NCBI GenBank assembly: GCA_017524805.1
Contig: JAFXUX010000009.1
Span: 62,001 to 126,000, forward strand
Length of the DNA: 64,000 bases
From: Candidatus Methanomethylophilaceae archaeon
Lineage (GTDB): Archaea; Thermoplasmatota; Thermoplasmata; Methanomassiliicoccales; Methanomethylophilaceae
Direction of reading: 5' to 3'
How positions within the stretch are numbered: position 1 is the first letter of the stretch; every line of letters starts with the position of its first letter. The position numbers were made by a program, and so were the translations under genes. The notes under the pieces were generated by a model that had not been told where the DNA came from, searched no databases, and saw only the letters and a program-made list of their open reading frames with translations. Shown here piece by piece: positions 43,360 through 52,879 of this stretch.

Positions 43360-44892
43360 ATGATCGAAATGACAGAGAAAATAGCCGCAGAATCCTGGAG
43401 CGTCGTCGAGAAGATGCGCTCCACCGAAGAGATCCTCATCCCGTCCGATCCCCTTGACAGGGTCCTCGGACAGGAGGAAGCGATAGATCTCGCCAAAATA
43501 GCAGCCCGCCAGCGCAGGCATCTGCTCTTGGTGGGTCCGCCGGGCACTGGGAAATCCATGATAGCCCGCGCCCTCTCCATGAATCTCCCGACACCCTCCC
43601 ACGAAGTGAGGGTCGTGGAGAACCCAGAGAACGCCGAGAGGCCCTTCATCGAGATCCTCGACAGAGAGGAGGTCGAAAAGGAAGAGGCCCTCAGAAGCGA
43701 GCCCATAGGAGTGCTGGAAGATCCGGAAGATGCGCCTCCCGGCGTGGCGGAGCACCTCGGATACAGATGCAAAAACTGCGGGAAGATATCCCAGCCAACC
43801 GATCTCAGCTGCCCCTACTGCAACTACAGCAAAATGAGCGGAGGAGGGAGAGGCAACCCGTTCCAGGACCTGATGGGAAACATCGGCGGCCTCCTCGGCG
43901 AATCCGTCGGCCAGCTGACCGCCGGAAAGGAGAAAGTCCGCACCACCCGCACCACGAACGGTTACGAGGAGACCGTGATCTTCGAGCGCGCCGGAGAGAA
44001 GATACGCATGCTCGACCAGGCGGCAATCGACAAGAGGAGCGAGCTCACCCGCACATCCAACGAGAAGACCTTGGTCAAGCTCAACAGGAACCCCTTCGTC
44101 CTCGCCACAGGAGCATCGGAGACCGAGCTGCTGGGGGACGTGAGGCACGACCCATACGGAGGCCACGAAAAGCTCGGCACCCCAGCGTACGAAAGGGTCA
44201 TCGCGGGATCCATCCACGAAGCCCATGAAGGCGTGCTGTTCGTGGACGAGATATCCCATCTCGGAGACCTCCAGAGATACATACTCACCGCGATGCAGGA
44301 GAAATCCTTCCCCATCATGGGCAGGAACCCCCAATCCGCGGGAGCCAGCGTCAAAGTGGAGGACGTTCCGTGCGACTTCATCCTGGTGGCCGCATGCAAC
44401 ATGCAGGACATCGAGAACATCCTGTCCCCTCTCAGATCCAGGATCATAGGGAACGGATACGAGATACTCGTGGACATCGCGATGCCCGACAACGACCGCA
44501 ACAGAGCCAAATACGCCCAATTCGTGGCCCAGGAAGTCAACCTTGACGGGCACATACCCCACGCGGACATAGAGGCGGTAAAGCTCATAATCGAAGAGGG
44601 CAAACGCCGCGCCAGAGACGACAACCAATCCAACTCCCTCACCCTCAGGCTCAGGGAGCTGGGAGGGCTGATAAGATCTGCCGGAGACATAGCGGTGATG
44701 GAAGGCTCCGAGCTCATCACCGCCGACCACATACGCAGAGCCCTCAGAAGATCCCGCCCCGTGGAGGACCAGATCCGCGAAAGGTACGGATCGTACACCT
44801 CAGGCCTCTCCAAAGACGTATCTTCCGCACAGAAGGAAAGATCCGGATACTATTACCAGACAGACCACGTCGACGACAGCATGTTCTCGTGA
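43360..44892 (+). CDS. LonB-like AAA+ ATPase lacking the protease domain
   Basis: The 510-residue protein has the LonB-type AAA+ module: Walker A VGPPGTGKS (near residue 59), Walker B GVLFVDEISHL (near 290), a sensor region AACNMQ and a C-terminal helical lid ending in SRPVEDQIRERYG. Where LonB carries two transmembrane helices it has instead a zinc ribbon (CKNCGK...CPYCNY, near residues 136-154) and a Gly-rich linker. The Lon serine-lysine protease domain is absent: the frame stops shortly after the lid. It may be an unfoldase or remodelling factor. It is cotranscribed with dnaG. Confidence 0.87.
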   Translation: MIEMTEKIAAESWSVVEKMRSTEEILIPSDPLDRVLGQEEAIDLAKIAARQRRHLLLVGPPGTGKSMIARALSMNLPTPSHEVRVVENPENAERPFIEILDREEVEKEEALRSEPIGVLEDPEDAPPGVAEHLGYRCKNCGKISQPTDLSCPYCNYSKMSGGGRGNPFQDLMGNIGGLLGESVGQLTAGKEKVRTTRTTNGYEETVIFERAGEKIRMLDQAAIDKRSELTRTSNEKTLVKLNRNPFVLATGASETELLGDVRHDPYGGHEKLGTPAYERVIAGSIHEAHEGVLFVDEISHLGDLQRYILTAMQEKSFPIMGRNPQSAGASVKVEDVPCDFILVAACNMQDIENILSPLRSRIIGNGYEILVDIAMPDNDRNRAKYAQFVAQEVNLDGHIPHADIEAVKLIIEEGKRRARDDNQSNSLTLRLRELGGLIRSAGDIAVMEGSELITADHIRRALRRSRPVEDQIRERYGSYTSGLSKDVSSAQKERSGYYYQTDHVDDSMFS

Positions 44893-44907
44893 TCGCCGAA
44901 ACCCATT

Positions 44908-44935
44908 CCTCCCCTCGGAGGCTTTCCTTTTTATG
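44908..44935 (+). terminator. Terminator of the dnaG operon
   Basis: CCTCC/GGAGG with a four-base loop is followed by CTTTCCTTTTT, 16 bases after the stop. The T-tract overlaps the stop codon of the convergent acetyltransferase gene. Confidence 0.55.
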
Positions 44936-45386
44936 ACGCTCTGCAGCCAGACGAGAAAGCCACCATGCGATAGGCGTCTCCGCCGTCCCCGTAGAAATGC
45001 GGCAGAAACTCGGAGCACACGAATCCGCGCTTTTTGTAGAACGCTATGGCATTGGAATTCGCGGTGCGGACTTCCAATTGGATGGTGCCATACCCGTCCA
45101 TGAAGCATCTCCTGCGGAATGCGTCCAGTAGCATCCCGCCTACCCCCTTGCCACGAAAAGAAGACTCCACGGCGAAGAGGGAAATGGATGCCCTCCCCCC
45201 GTCAAGTCTGGAGCCGCAGATGGCACCGAGGGCATTGCCGAAGACATCCTCGGCGATGAACTGGCCATGCGGCCACTGCGACATGAAAAAGGCTATGACA
45301 TCGGGCGAGAAATAATCGTCGAGGTTCCCATTGATGATGGAGCAAACCTTCTCGAAATCTTTCTCGCCCGCCTGTCTGATTATCAC
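44931..45386 (-). CDS. GNAT-family N-acetyltransferase
   Basis: The 151-residue protein has the acetyl-CoA-binding signature of the family, SSFRGKGVGGMLLDA (near residue 76, R-x-x-G-x-G type), followed by VRTANSNAIAFYKKRGF, the usual N-x-x-A-x-x-F-Y motif. The substrate is unknown; the N-terminal half has RimI-like spacing. It follows the phospholipase-D-like gene by four bases on the minus strand, so it is probably in the same operon. Confidence 0.88.
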   Translation of the reverse strand: MIIRQAGEKDFEKVCSIINGNLDDYFSPDVIAFFMSQWPHGQFIAEDVFGNALGAICGSRLDGGRASISLFAVESSFRGKGVGGMLLDAFRRRCFMDGYGTIQLEVRTANSNAIAFYKKRGFVCSEFLPHFYGDGGDAYRMVAFSSGCRAS

Positions 45387-45390
45387 CGGA

Positions 45391-47412
45391 TCATCTCTTC
45401 AGTCTGGAAAGCCCGATCAGAGCGACGAACAGGATGATTATCCCGATGGCGGCGTATTTCAGCCAACCTCCGGAACCGCTTCCGTCATCGGAATTCTGGC
45501 TCTCGCCGGATGGCTGCACCACGTATTTCTCTGAGGCGCTGGCCGAATCTCCGGAGGAATCGGATACGGTCACTTTCAAGATATGAGAACCTTCCTTTAC
45601 CGTGACCGTAGCGCTCGGGACCTTGGTGGTCTTGGTCTGGCCGTCGCCGAAATCCCAATCGTAAGTGTACGTTCCGGCAGGGGTCACGCTGACCTTGAAC
45701 GTCACCGTCTTTCCAAGCTCGTATGTCTTGTCGGTGGTCGTTATCGTGACGGAAAGACCCTCGTACGCGTAATTCTTATCGAAATCGCTCTCGAATACGC
45801 TGGCGAAATAGCCGGCCACATCCGAGGAAAGTATCGCGACGCCCACTTCCCTGTTGGTAGTGAACGAAGGGTAAGTCCAATTCACCGACGACACTATGGC
45901 AACGTCATCGCAAACCAATCCTTTGTTGTGCACATAGGGCTTATCCATGGCGGCGGCATCTATCATGCTGCCCTTGTTTACGCTCTCGACGTAATTTTCA
46001 ACATAAACCCGATCGTTTTCGCTTCCGGAATTCAGGATGAGCCTGACGTCTGCCCCCGAAATAGCTTTGGAATTCAGATGATACAGAGGCGAAGAAGACT
46101 CGGTCCAGTCCTCATATGACTGGTCCAAAGATTGCTGCTGGACATAGATGCGATCGACCGCCCTGTCGATCCAATACATCTCGCTGTCCCACGAGTTGTT
46201 AGGCGATAATATGGGGCAGACCGACGCCGAATAAGACTTGAAATTCCCGCTCTGCGGCTTGCTGTACCGAAGACTCGCTGGGGTGACGTTGGAATAGCTC
46301 ATCTCAGAGAAATCTCTGACATCCTTGCCGCTGATGTCGGCTGAGAAAACGCCCTCCATATAGGAGGCATAATCCTTGCTCTCGATTATAGCTCCCCATC
46401 CGCGGTTGCCATAGTCTTCGCTGTATGTGCCGTTCATGATTTTGCCGTTGAGATTGTCTACGGTCCAGTTCTCGGAAGTGACGATGGTCGTCTTGCCGTC
46501 GACGATAGCGTATTTCGCATGGACGAGATTGAAGCGGTCTCCGGACATCCCTCCGATCAGTTTCACCTCGCCGCCTGCGTTCACAAGCGCCTTCAAACTG
46601 GGTGCGACCCCGGACTGATCGGATTTGTAAGGGTTGGATTCCAGCAGGAGAGTGACTTCGACTCCCTTCTCGGCCAAATCGCACAGGAGCGCGTACATGT
46701 TCTTGTTGGTGAGCTGATACATCTCGATGTGCACCGAACTCTTGGCAGAGCTTATGGCCTCATAGATCGGGACCCCGCCGCTGTCAGGGAAAACGAAAGG
46801 TGTGACGGTGGCCCGATATTGCAGGCTGGGATCGAACTCATATCCGGCCGACGCGCCGTTTGTGATCTTCCAGTCAGAGGCTGTGTCAGAATCCACGGAG
46901 CCGTTCCTGACCGCGTAAACGTCGCTTCCAGAAATCGTTAAAGAACTCCCGCTCCAGATCGATGCGTCGTCGATGGTCTTGCTGCCGTAGCACAATGCAT
47001 CCACACAGAAGCCGGAGGAATCATACAGGTAAACCTGGTCCCCGCCATTTGCGAAGAGATATTGGCTATCCGCTTTCAGAACGGCGCTGTCGACGTCGAT
47101 CACATTTTCGCGGTCGGCAAAGGAGCTCTTCGGACTGCTGTCCGGCCTGACGACAGTGACCGAACTCTTGGCGTCCAGCCTATAGTATGAGAAAACGCAT
47201 TTGCCTTCTCCGTCGCTCAGATACCAACCGTTCAGGTCGACGGCTTTTTCGCCGTAATTGGTCAATGTGACCCCTTCCCAATCGAAGGGATTGAACTCGC
47301 TGATGAGCACCCCGTACGAGACATCCGCATCCGAACCGGATTCGGAAATCTGAGTCGCGCATAGCGCCGCGATCAGAGCCGCCGCGAGGGCCGATAGCTT
47401 CTTCGCATCCAT
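45391..47412 (-). CDS. Secreted phospholipase-D-like protein with lamin-tail and PKD domains (copy 2)
   Basis: The 673-residue protein has an N-terminal signal or anchor helix, a lamin-tail-like domain (residues about 30-150; LISEFNPFDWEGVTLTNYG and LNGWYLSD), then two phospholipase D-like halves with the H-x-K-x4-D motifs HAKYAIVDG (near residue 300) and HNKGLVCDD (near 500). Next comes a PKD-like domain (YTYDWDFGDGQTK), and last a C-terminal transmembrane helix (YAAIGIIILFVALIGL) and a basic LKR end. It is therefore probably exposed outside the cell. The substrate may be lipid, nucleic acid or another phosphodiester. It is paralogous to the next gene upstream. Confidence 0.85.
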   Translation of the reverse strand: MDAKKLSALAAALIAALCATQISESGSDADVSYGVLISEFNPFDWEGVTLTNYGEKAVDLNGWYLSDGEGKCVFSYYRLDAKSSVTVVRPDSSPKSSFADRENVIDVDSAVLKADSQYLFANGGDQVYLYDSSGFCVDALCYGSKTIDDASIWSGSSLTISGSDVYAVRNGSVDSDTASDWKITNGASAGYEFDPSLQYRATVTPFVFPDSGGVPIYEAISSAKSSVHIEMYQLTNKNMYALLCDLAEKGVEVTLLLESNPYKSDQSGVAPSLKALVNAGGEVKLIGGMSGDRFNLVHAKYAIVDGKTTIVTSENWTVDNLNGKIMNGTYSEDYGNRGWGAIIESKDYASYMEGVFSADISGKDVRDFSEMSYSNVTPASLRYSKPQSGNFKSYSASVCPILSPNNSWDSEMYWIDRAVDRIYVQQQSLDQSYEDWTESSSPLYHLNSKAISGADVRLILNSGSENDRVYVENYVESVNKGSMIDAAAMDKPYVHNKGLVCDDVAIVSSVNWTYPSFTTNREVGVAILSSDVAGYFASVFESDFDKNYAYEGLSVTITTTDKTYELGKTVTFKVSVTPAGTYTYDWDFGDGQTKTTKVPSATVTVKEGSHILKVTVSDSSGDSASASEKYVVQPSGESQNSDDGSGSGGWLKYAAIGIIILFVALIGLSRLKR

Positions 47413-47437
47413 GCACCCGAATTGCTGGACATGATAA

Positions 47438-49441
47438 TTACATATCGCCTCTGACCTGCTTGTAATGCCTCGCCAGGGCATATACAACTGCCAAAACAAT
47501 AGTCACGGCCGCTAAAGCAAAATATGAGGGAAGGAGACCGAAACCATCCAGCAGACCGGAGATCCCACCCGCGATTGATGGGTCCTTGTCGGAGGAATAA
47601 GCGGCAGACGCGGTGCAGGAGAAACCCGATCCGTCGGATACCGTAACCACCATCATGTGCTCCCCTTCAGAAGGCCAGAACGACATGCGCGGAATCGAGG
47701 TGACCCTCACCCTGCCATCCCCCAGATCCCATTCGTAGGAATAATCGCCGATGGCCGACATCGTTACCGAGAAAACGGCCTCCTCCCCATAGCGATACCT
47801 GCTTTTCATCTCCGTTATCTCGGCCGTGAATCCCTCATAAAGATAACATCTGGCATGATCCCTGAGGAAAGCTTCGGCGAAGAATCCTGCCACATCCGCC
47901 GACTCTATCGCCACGCCGAATTCCCTGTTCATCGAGAACGAATTGTCCGTCCAATTCACTGACGCGACGATGGCGACGTCATCGCATACCAGCCCTTTAT
48001 TGTGGACGTATGGGACCCTCATCGATGCCGCCTTGATCAGCGTCTCGGCGCAAAGCTCATCCGAATAGCTTCCGGCCGATAATTCGCAGATTATCAGCCT
48101 GGTGTCCACGCCTCTGGAAGCGGCCTGAGCCATGCACCAGATAGGCGAGCCTTCGGCGACGTCCCTCATGGACGACCCTATGCTTTGCTGCTGAGAGTAT
48201 ACCCTCTCCGCGGAGATGCCCATGTAATATGATTCGGCTTCGAACGAACCGTCCGGAGAAAGGAAAGGCAGCACGGACGCTTGGAATGCTTCGCCATATT
48301 CGCCTTCCGGAGATGAATAAACGAGATTGCCGGCTGCCCTCGCATTCGGATACGCATCTACGAATTTCCTGACGTCTCCGTAACCCATGTCGATGTCGTT
48401 GGAGAAAATCTGCTCCATGAAGAACGCCAGGTCTGCGCTGTCTATTACGGCGCCCCACCCTCTGTTTCCGGTATCGTCCCCGTAAGAGCACGGACGGACG
48501 TTGCCGTTCAGATTGTCTGACGTCCAATTCTCGGTCAAAATGATGGTCCTATACCCGTCGATGATTGCGTATTTGGCATGCATATATGGGAAGCGCTCGC
48601 CGTCGCCTCCTATCAGATATATCTCGCCCCCGTGGTTCGCTAAAGCTTTCATCAGAGGCAGATAAGCTATCAGATCGATCCCAAGAGGATTCGCTTCCAG
48701 AAGGAGCGTGACATCTACTCCCCTATCCTCCAAATCGCACAGAAGGGAGAATATATTCTTGCTGCTGAGCAGATAAAGCGCTATCTGCACCCTTTCCTCG
48801 GCTGCTTCCAATGCCCTGTAGATGGGAACGCCTCCGCTGTCTGGGAACAGGAAGGGGGTCACTTCTGCCTGATACGTGATTTTAGGATCGAAATCGACTT
48901 CGGTAACGCCCGGACGGCGGGTTGCCCAATCTTCCGCGGTATTGGTGTCCCCTCCGACCCTGAGCGTATAGTATCCCTTTTTAACATCGGCGGGAGGCCC
49001 GGACCATATGTCTCCCTCATCGATCTTCTTGTTCCCATAGCAGACGGCATCGATCACCGCCCCATCCTTCATCAGATAGATCTCGTCGCCGGTATTGTTG
49101 AGCACAAGGGAGCCTTTGCCCTTTGAGAATCCTTCTTCGCCTAGAACTACGATGTGGTACCTTCCGCCGAACGATTCGCATTTCGGATCGGATGAGAATG
49201 CGACTGTCGAACCCGCGGGAATGATGAACGATTCTTTGAATGCCCAAGTCCCTTCTCCATCTGTCAGGGAAAATTCAAAAAGATCGGCGGTTCCAGGACC
49301 TGGGTTGGACACTGCGATGGCTTCCCCATAGGGATCGAAAGCACGGATCAGCAGAGTTGGCGAAGCCCCGTCAGAATCCCATGATACAGAAGCCGGAATC
49401 AGGAGCATCAGCAACACGACCAAGGCCATCTTAGCGTCCAT
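47438..49441 (-). CDS. Secreted phospholipase-D-like protein with lamin-tail and PKD domains (copy 1)
   Basis: The 667-residue protein has the same order as its downstream paralogue: signal helix (MALVVLLMLLIPASVS), lamin-tail-like domain (residues about 25-150), two H-x-K-x4-D halves (HAKYAIIDG near 290 and HNKGLVCDD near 490), PKD-like domain (YSYEWDLGDGRVR) and C-terminal membrane helix (YFALAAVTIVLAVVYALA) with a basic end. Both H-x-K motifs are followed by the S/T-x-N element (TENWT, ASVNWT). The two genes are 25 bases apart in tandem, a local duplication followed by clear divergence. Confidence 0.85.
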   Translation of the reverse strand: MDAKMALVVLLMLLIPASVSWDSDGASPTLLIRAFDPYGEAIAVSNPGPGTADLFEFSLTDGEGTWAFKESFIIPAGSTVAFSSDPKCESFGGRYHIVVLGEEGFSKGKGSLVLNNTGDEIYLMKDGAVIDAVCYGNKKIDEGDIWSGPPADVKKGYYTLRVGGDTNTAEDWATRRPGVTEVDFDPKITYQAEVTPFLFPDSGGVPIYRALEAAEERVQIALYLLSSKNIFSLLCDLEDRGVDVTLLLEANPLGIDLIAYLPLMKALANHGGEIYLIGGDGERFPYMHAKYAIIDGYRTIILTENWTSDNLNGNVRPCSYGDDTGNRGWGAVIDSADLAFFMEQIFSNDIDMGYGDVRKFVDAYPNARAAGNLVYSSPEGEYGEAFQASVLPFLSPDGSFEAESYYMGISAERVYSQQQSIGSSMRDVAEGSPIWCMAQAASRGVDTRLIICELSAGSYSDELCAETLIKAASMRVPYVHNKGLVCDDVAIVASVNWTDNSFSMNREFGVAIESADVAGFFAEAFLRDHARCYLYEGFTAEITEMKSRYRYGEEAVFSVTMSAIGDYSYEWDLGDGRVRVTSIPRMSFWPSEGEHMMVVTVSDGSGFSCTASAAYSSDKDPSIAGGISGLLDGFGLLPSYFALAAVTIVLAVVYALARHYKQVRGDM

Positions 49442-49565
49442 GCAATCCGATTTCCGATCCGAAGGATAAGCGATTGCGTCTTTCCCTAAGATTGCTAAAA
49501 TGGGCCCGCTATCAATGGAAGCTACGTTCCGCAAGATTTATACGAATCGCGCATCTCAAGACGGC

Positions 49566-50756
49566 ATGGCCGACAAAGGATTGGGCCGCCGTGCGCTTCT
49601 GTTTCTGATACTGGTGCTCAGCATATTCGGCCCGCTGTCCACCGACATGTTCCTGTCTGGCCTGCCCAAAATGACCGTGGATTTCAGCGCGCCTGAGAGC
49701 GTAATGAACATGTCCCTGTACCTGTTCATGCTGGCGTTCGCCATCAGCATCCTGGTTCTGGGACCGCTGAGCGACAAATACGGCAGAAGAAAGATCCTGT
49801 TGATAACCATGTCCATCTATGCCGTAGCCAGCGTCGCCTGCTGCCTTACAGACAACGTATGGGCGTTCATCGCATTCAGGATTGTTCAGGCTTTCGGAGG
49901 CGGAGGCGCAATGTGCACTGCGTTCGCGCTGATCAAAGACTGCTTCACGGGAGAGGAGATGAAGTCGGCCCTTTCAATAACCGCCGCCCTGGGAATATTG
50001 GGGCCCATATTGGCGCCGGTCATAGGCACGGTCCTGATCAACATCTCAGGATGGAGAGCGACGTTCTGGGCCCTCACGGCAGTCTCTCTGCTCTGCCTGT
50101 CGATGGGGTGCCTTCTACCAGGGAACCTCCCCGAAGAGCGCCATGAGGGCTCTGTGATAGGTGCGCTGTCGCGGATTAAAGTGGTCGCCGGCGACAGGCA
50201 TTTCGTGCTGTTCATGGTGATGATGTGCGTTTTCATGGCGGGCCAGCTGGCATACATCTCTGTCTCGGCTTACGTGTTCGAAATCCGCTTCGGGCTTGGC
50301 ACAACGGAATACAGCCTGGTCCTGGCCGCGTCCTGCATATTCGGTCTGATGTTGGCGGCGGCGATCGGTCGCTTGAAACTGTCGCCGAGAAAAAGCGTGG
50401 CGGCGATTTTGCTGCTGGGGCTGTCTAGCTTCGCGCTGATGCTCGCGATCGGAGGGATCCATTGGGCTGGGCTCCTTCTGGCGATAATACCGTGCTGCGC
50501 CGTATCCACCATAACCCGTTCCTTCGGATTCGGCATATTGATGGGGCAAAGGGACGGTGACAACGGCTCTGTGTCGTCGACCCTCAATTTCACCGGATTC
50601 ATCGCGGCGTTCTTCGGCATGATCATCGCATCCTCTTTCCCATCGGATCTGTTCGTGGAAGGCATCGCGACTACCCTAGGGATCTGCTGCCTCATCTATC
50701 TGGCTTGCTGGGCCGCTCTTCGCAAGGATGGATACCCATTGAAAGGATTGGAATGA
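49566..50756 (+). CDS. MFS multidrug exporter, Bcr/CflA type
   Basis: The 396-residue protein has about 12 hydrophobic segments and the drug-efflux MFS signatures: PLSTDMFLSGLPKM in the first helix, GPLSDKYGRRKILL (motif A, near residue 75), and a GxxxGPxxxPxxG-like motif C (ILGPILAPVIGTVL). It would export small molecules using the proton gradient. ATG 49566 lies about 25 bases after a TATA-like TTTATAC (49537-49543), giving a leaderless transcript; the upstream ATG 49515 would add residues from the promoter. Confidence 0.9.
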   Translation: MADKGLGRRALLFLILVLSIFGPLSTDMFLSGLPKMTVDFSAPESVMNMSLYLFMLAFAISILVLGPLSDKYGRRKILLITMSIYAVASVACCLTDNVWAFIAFRIVQAFGGGGAMCTAFALIKDCFTGEEMKSALSITAALGILGPILAPVIGTVLINISGWRATFWALTAVSLLCLSMGCLLPGNLPEERHEGSVIGALSRIKVVAGDRHFVLFMVMMCVFMAGQLAYISVSAYVFEIRFGLGTTEYSLVLAASCIFGLMLAAAIGRLKLSPRKSVAAILLLGLSSFALMLAIGGIHWAGLLLAIIPCCAVSTITRSFGFGILMGQRDGDNGSVSSTLNFTGFIAAFFGMIIASSFPSDLFVEGIATTLGICCLIYLACWAALRKDGYPLKGLE

Positions 50757-50795
50757 AGGTCCCAGCCAGAAACGGCAGGCTGGAACCTATTGTTT

Positions 50796-52655
50796 TCACT
50801 TCTTCTCGTAGATCGAAGTGCGCATGCATCTCATCGAATTGAGGATGGCTATTATCGCCACTCCCACGTCTCCGATGACTGCGATCCACATGCTGGCTAT
50901 GCCCACGACGGAAAGAGCCAGGATGGCGAATTTGACGCCCAGCGCGAACACGATGTTCTGCTTGACGATGCCGTTGGTGCGCTTCGCGATCTTTATCGTC
51001 GTGGCGACTTTCTCCGGCTTATCGTCCATGATGACGACGTCGGCGGCCTCGATTGCGGCGTCCGACCCCAGCCCTCCCATGGCGACTCCGATATCCGCGC
51101 GGGATATGGATGGGGCATCGTTTATCCCGTCCCCGACAAAGATCACATTAGTTTTCTCCGGCTTGGAATCGATTATCCTTTCGAGATGGCTGATCTTGTC
51201 TGCCGGAAGCAGCTCGCATTGGGCTTCGTCCAAACCGACTCTGGCCGCCACTTCCTCCCCGATGGATCTGGAATCGCCGGTGAGCATGATTGTCCTGCTT
51301 ATGCCCACGGACTTCAGTTCCCCTACCATCTCTTTGGCCCCTTCTTTGAGCATGTCAGATAGGATAATGCGCCCGAGATATTGGCCGTCCCTCGCCAAAT
51401 AGACAGTGGTGAATATGCTCTCGTCGGTATCCACGTTTATGCCCTCCAGAGCCATCAGCTTCCTGTTCCCGGCTAAGACGGTCTTCCCGTCGATCACAGT
51501 GGCAATTCCCATTCCGGAGCGGTCCTCGGAGGAGCCTATGCGGCTGTAATCGAAACCTTCGGAGCACGCCTTCTTCAGGGATATGGCGATCGGATGGTTG
51601 GACCCGGATTCCGCCATGGCTGCCAGCTTGAGAAGCTCCTCTTCAGAGCACCCTACGGCTTCGATCTTGTCGATGCCGAACTTCCCCTCGGTCAAGGTGC
51701 CGGTCTTGTCGAACACGACAACTGAAGCGTGGGCCAAAGCCTCTAGATAGTTCCCGCCTTTGACAAGGATGCCCAGCTTGGATGCCGCCCCTATCCCGCA
51801 GAAGTATCCCAGAGGGACGGAGATGACCACGGCGCAGGGGCACGAAACCACCAGGAAGGTCAGAGCCCTGTATATCCAGACCTTGGGGTCCTGGCCGAAC
51901 AATAGGGGTATGATGGCGACGAATATGGCGGATATTATGACGGCTGGGGTGTAATATCTCGCGAATTTGGTAATGAACTTCTCGACCGGCGCTTTCCTCG
52001 ATATCGAATCCTCGACCAGCTCCAAAACTTTGGAGACAGTGGAATCCGCGTACTCTTTGGTTACGCAGATCTTCAGCTTTGCGCTGATGTTCACCGATCC
52101 GCTGAATACCTCTTCGCCGACGGACACGCTTCTCGGAACCGATTCCCCGGTCAAGGCGCTGGTATCCAGAGAAGAAGACCCTTCGACTATGCTCCCGTCC
52201 AGAGGTATCTTCTCCCCAGGCAGGACCTCGATCATATCGCCTATCATCACTTCCTCAGGATCCACGCGCTCGATGCCGTCCTCCGTGACGAGGTTGGCAT
52301 ATTCCGGCTGGATGTCCATGAGGTCTGAGATTGATTTCCTGGTCGAGTTCACGGCCCTGTCTTCAAACCACTCCCCCACCTGGAAGAACAGCATGACAGC
52401 CGTCCCTTCCTCGTATGACCCGATGATGAACGCGCCTATGCTGGCTACCATCATCAGGAATTTCTCGTCGAGGAAATTACCGCGCATGATGTTGCGGAAA
52501 GCACCCGCCAAAACATCGTATCCTATGATGAGATAGGCGGCCAAAAATATGGGCAGCTCCGCGGTCTCCGAAATGGAATGGGTATGATGGAGGACCATGC
52601 CCACGGCAAATATCGCCAGGGCAATGATTATCCTCTGGGCGAGCGTGACTTTCAC
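50796..52655 (-). CDS. Heavy-metal P1B-type ATPase (Zn/Cd/Pb type)
   Basis: The 619-residue pump has the P-type landmarks: TGES (near residue 180), the metal-transport SCPCA in a membrane helix (near 287), the phosphorylated Asp in DKTGTLTEG (near 330), the class-specific HP (SNHPIA), TGDS and GDGINDAP (near 525). It has no N-terminal metal-binding domain of its own, because the adjacent gene encodes one separately. Its GTG start overlaps that gene's TGA by three bases. The CPC motif with a soluble CxxC partner suits Zn, Cd or Pb export. Confidence 0.93.
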   Translation of the reverse strand: MKVTLAQRIIIALAIFAVGMVLHHTHSISETAELPIFLAAYLIIGYDVLAGAFRNIMRGNFLDEKFLMMVASIGAFIIGSYEEGTAVMLFFQVGEWFEDRAVNSTRKSISDLMDIQPEYANLVTEDGIERVDPEEVMIGDMIEVLPGEKIPLDGSIVEGSSSLDTSALTGESVPRSVSVGEEVFSGSVNISAKLKICVTKEYADSTVSKVLELVEDSISRKAPVEKFITKFARYYTPAVIISAIFVAIIPLLFGQDPKVWIYRALTFLVVSCPCAVVISVPLGYFCGIGAASKLGILVKGGNYLEALAHASVVVFDKTGTLTEGKFGIDKIEAVGCSEEELLKLAAMAESGSNHPIAISLKKACSEGFDYSRIGSSEDRSGMGIATVIDGKTVLAGNRKLMALEGINVDTDESIFTTVYLARDGQYLGRIILSDMLKEGAKEMVGELKSVGISRTIMLTGDSRSIGEEVAARVGLDEAQCELLPADKISHLERIIDSKPEKTNVIFVGDGINDAPSISRADIGVAMGGLGSDAAIEAADVVIMDDKPEKVATTIKIAKRTNGIVKQNIVFALGVKFAILALSVVGIASMWIAVIGDVGVAIIAILNSMRCMRTSIYEKK

Positions 52656-52879
52656 TTTATCCTTCTCACGGATTTGATGTCGTCTGCGACTCTCATGGCC
52701 TCTTTGGATACAGCCTCTACGACAGCATCCACGTCCTCCCTTTCGGTGGTGAACGACATTTTCTGGGTCATGAACGTCACGTTGACGTCGCTGACGCCAT
52801 CGATCTTGGACACGCTGTTCTCTATCTTGGAAGCGCAATTGGCGCAATCCAAACCTTCGAGCTTGAGCACTACTTTCAT
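52652..52879 (-). CDS. Free-standing heavy-metal-associated (HMA) domain
   Basis: The 75-residue protein is a single ferredoxin-fold HMA domain with the metal-binding CANC (GLDCANCASK, near residue 12). HMA domains deliver or sense soft metals. It is the first gene of a two-gene operon with the P-type ATPase, so the pump is split where others are fused. ATG 52879 immediately follows an operator palindrome. An ATG at 52900 would place the operator inside the gene and is less likely. Confidence 0.85.
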   Translation of the reverse strand: MKVVLKLEGLDCANCASKIENSVSKIDGVSDVNVTFMTQKMSFTTEREDVDAVVEAVSKEAMRVADDIKSVRRIK

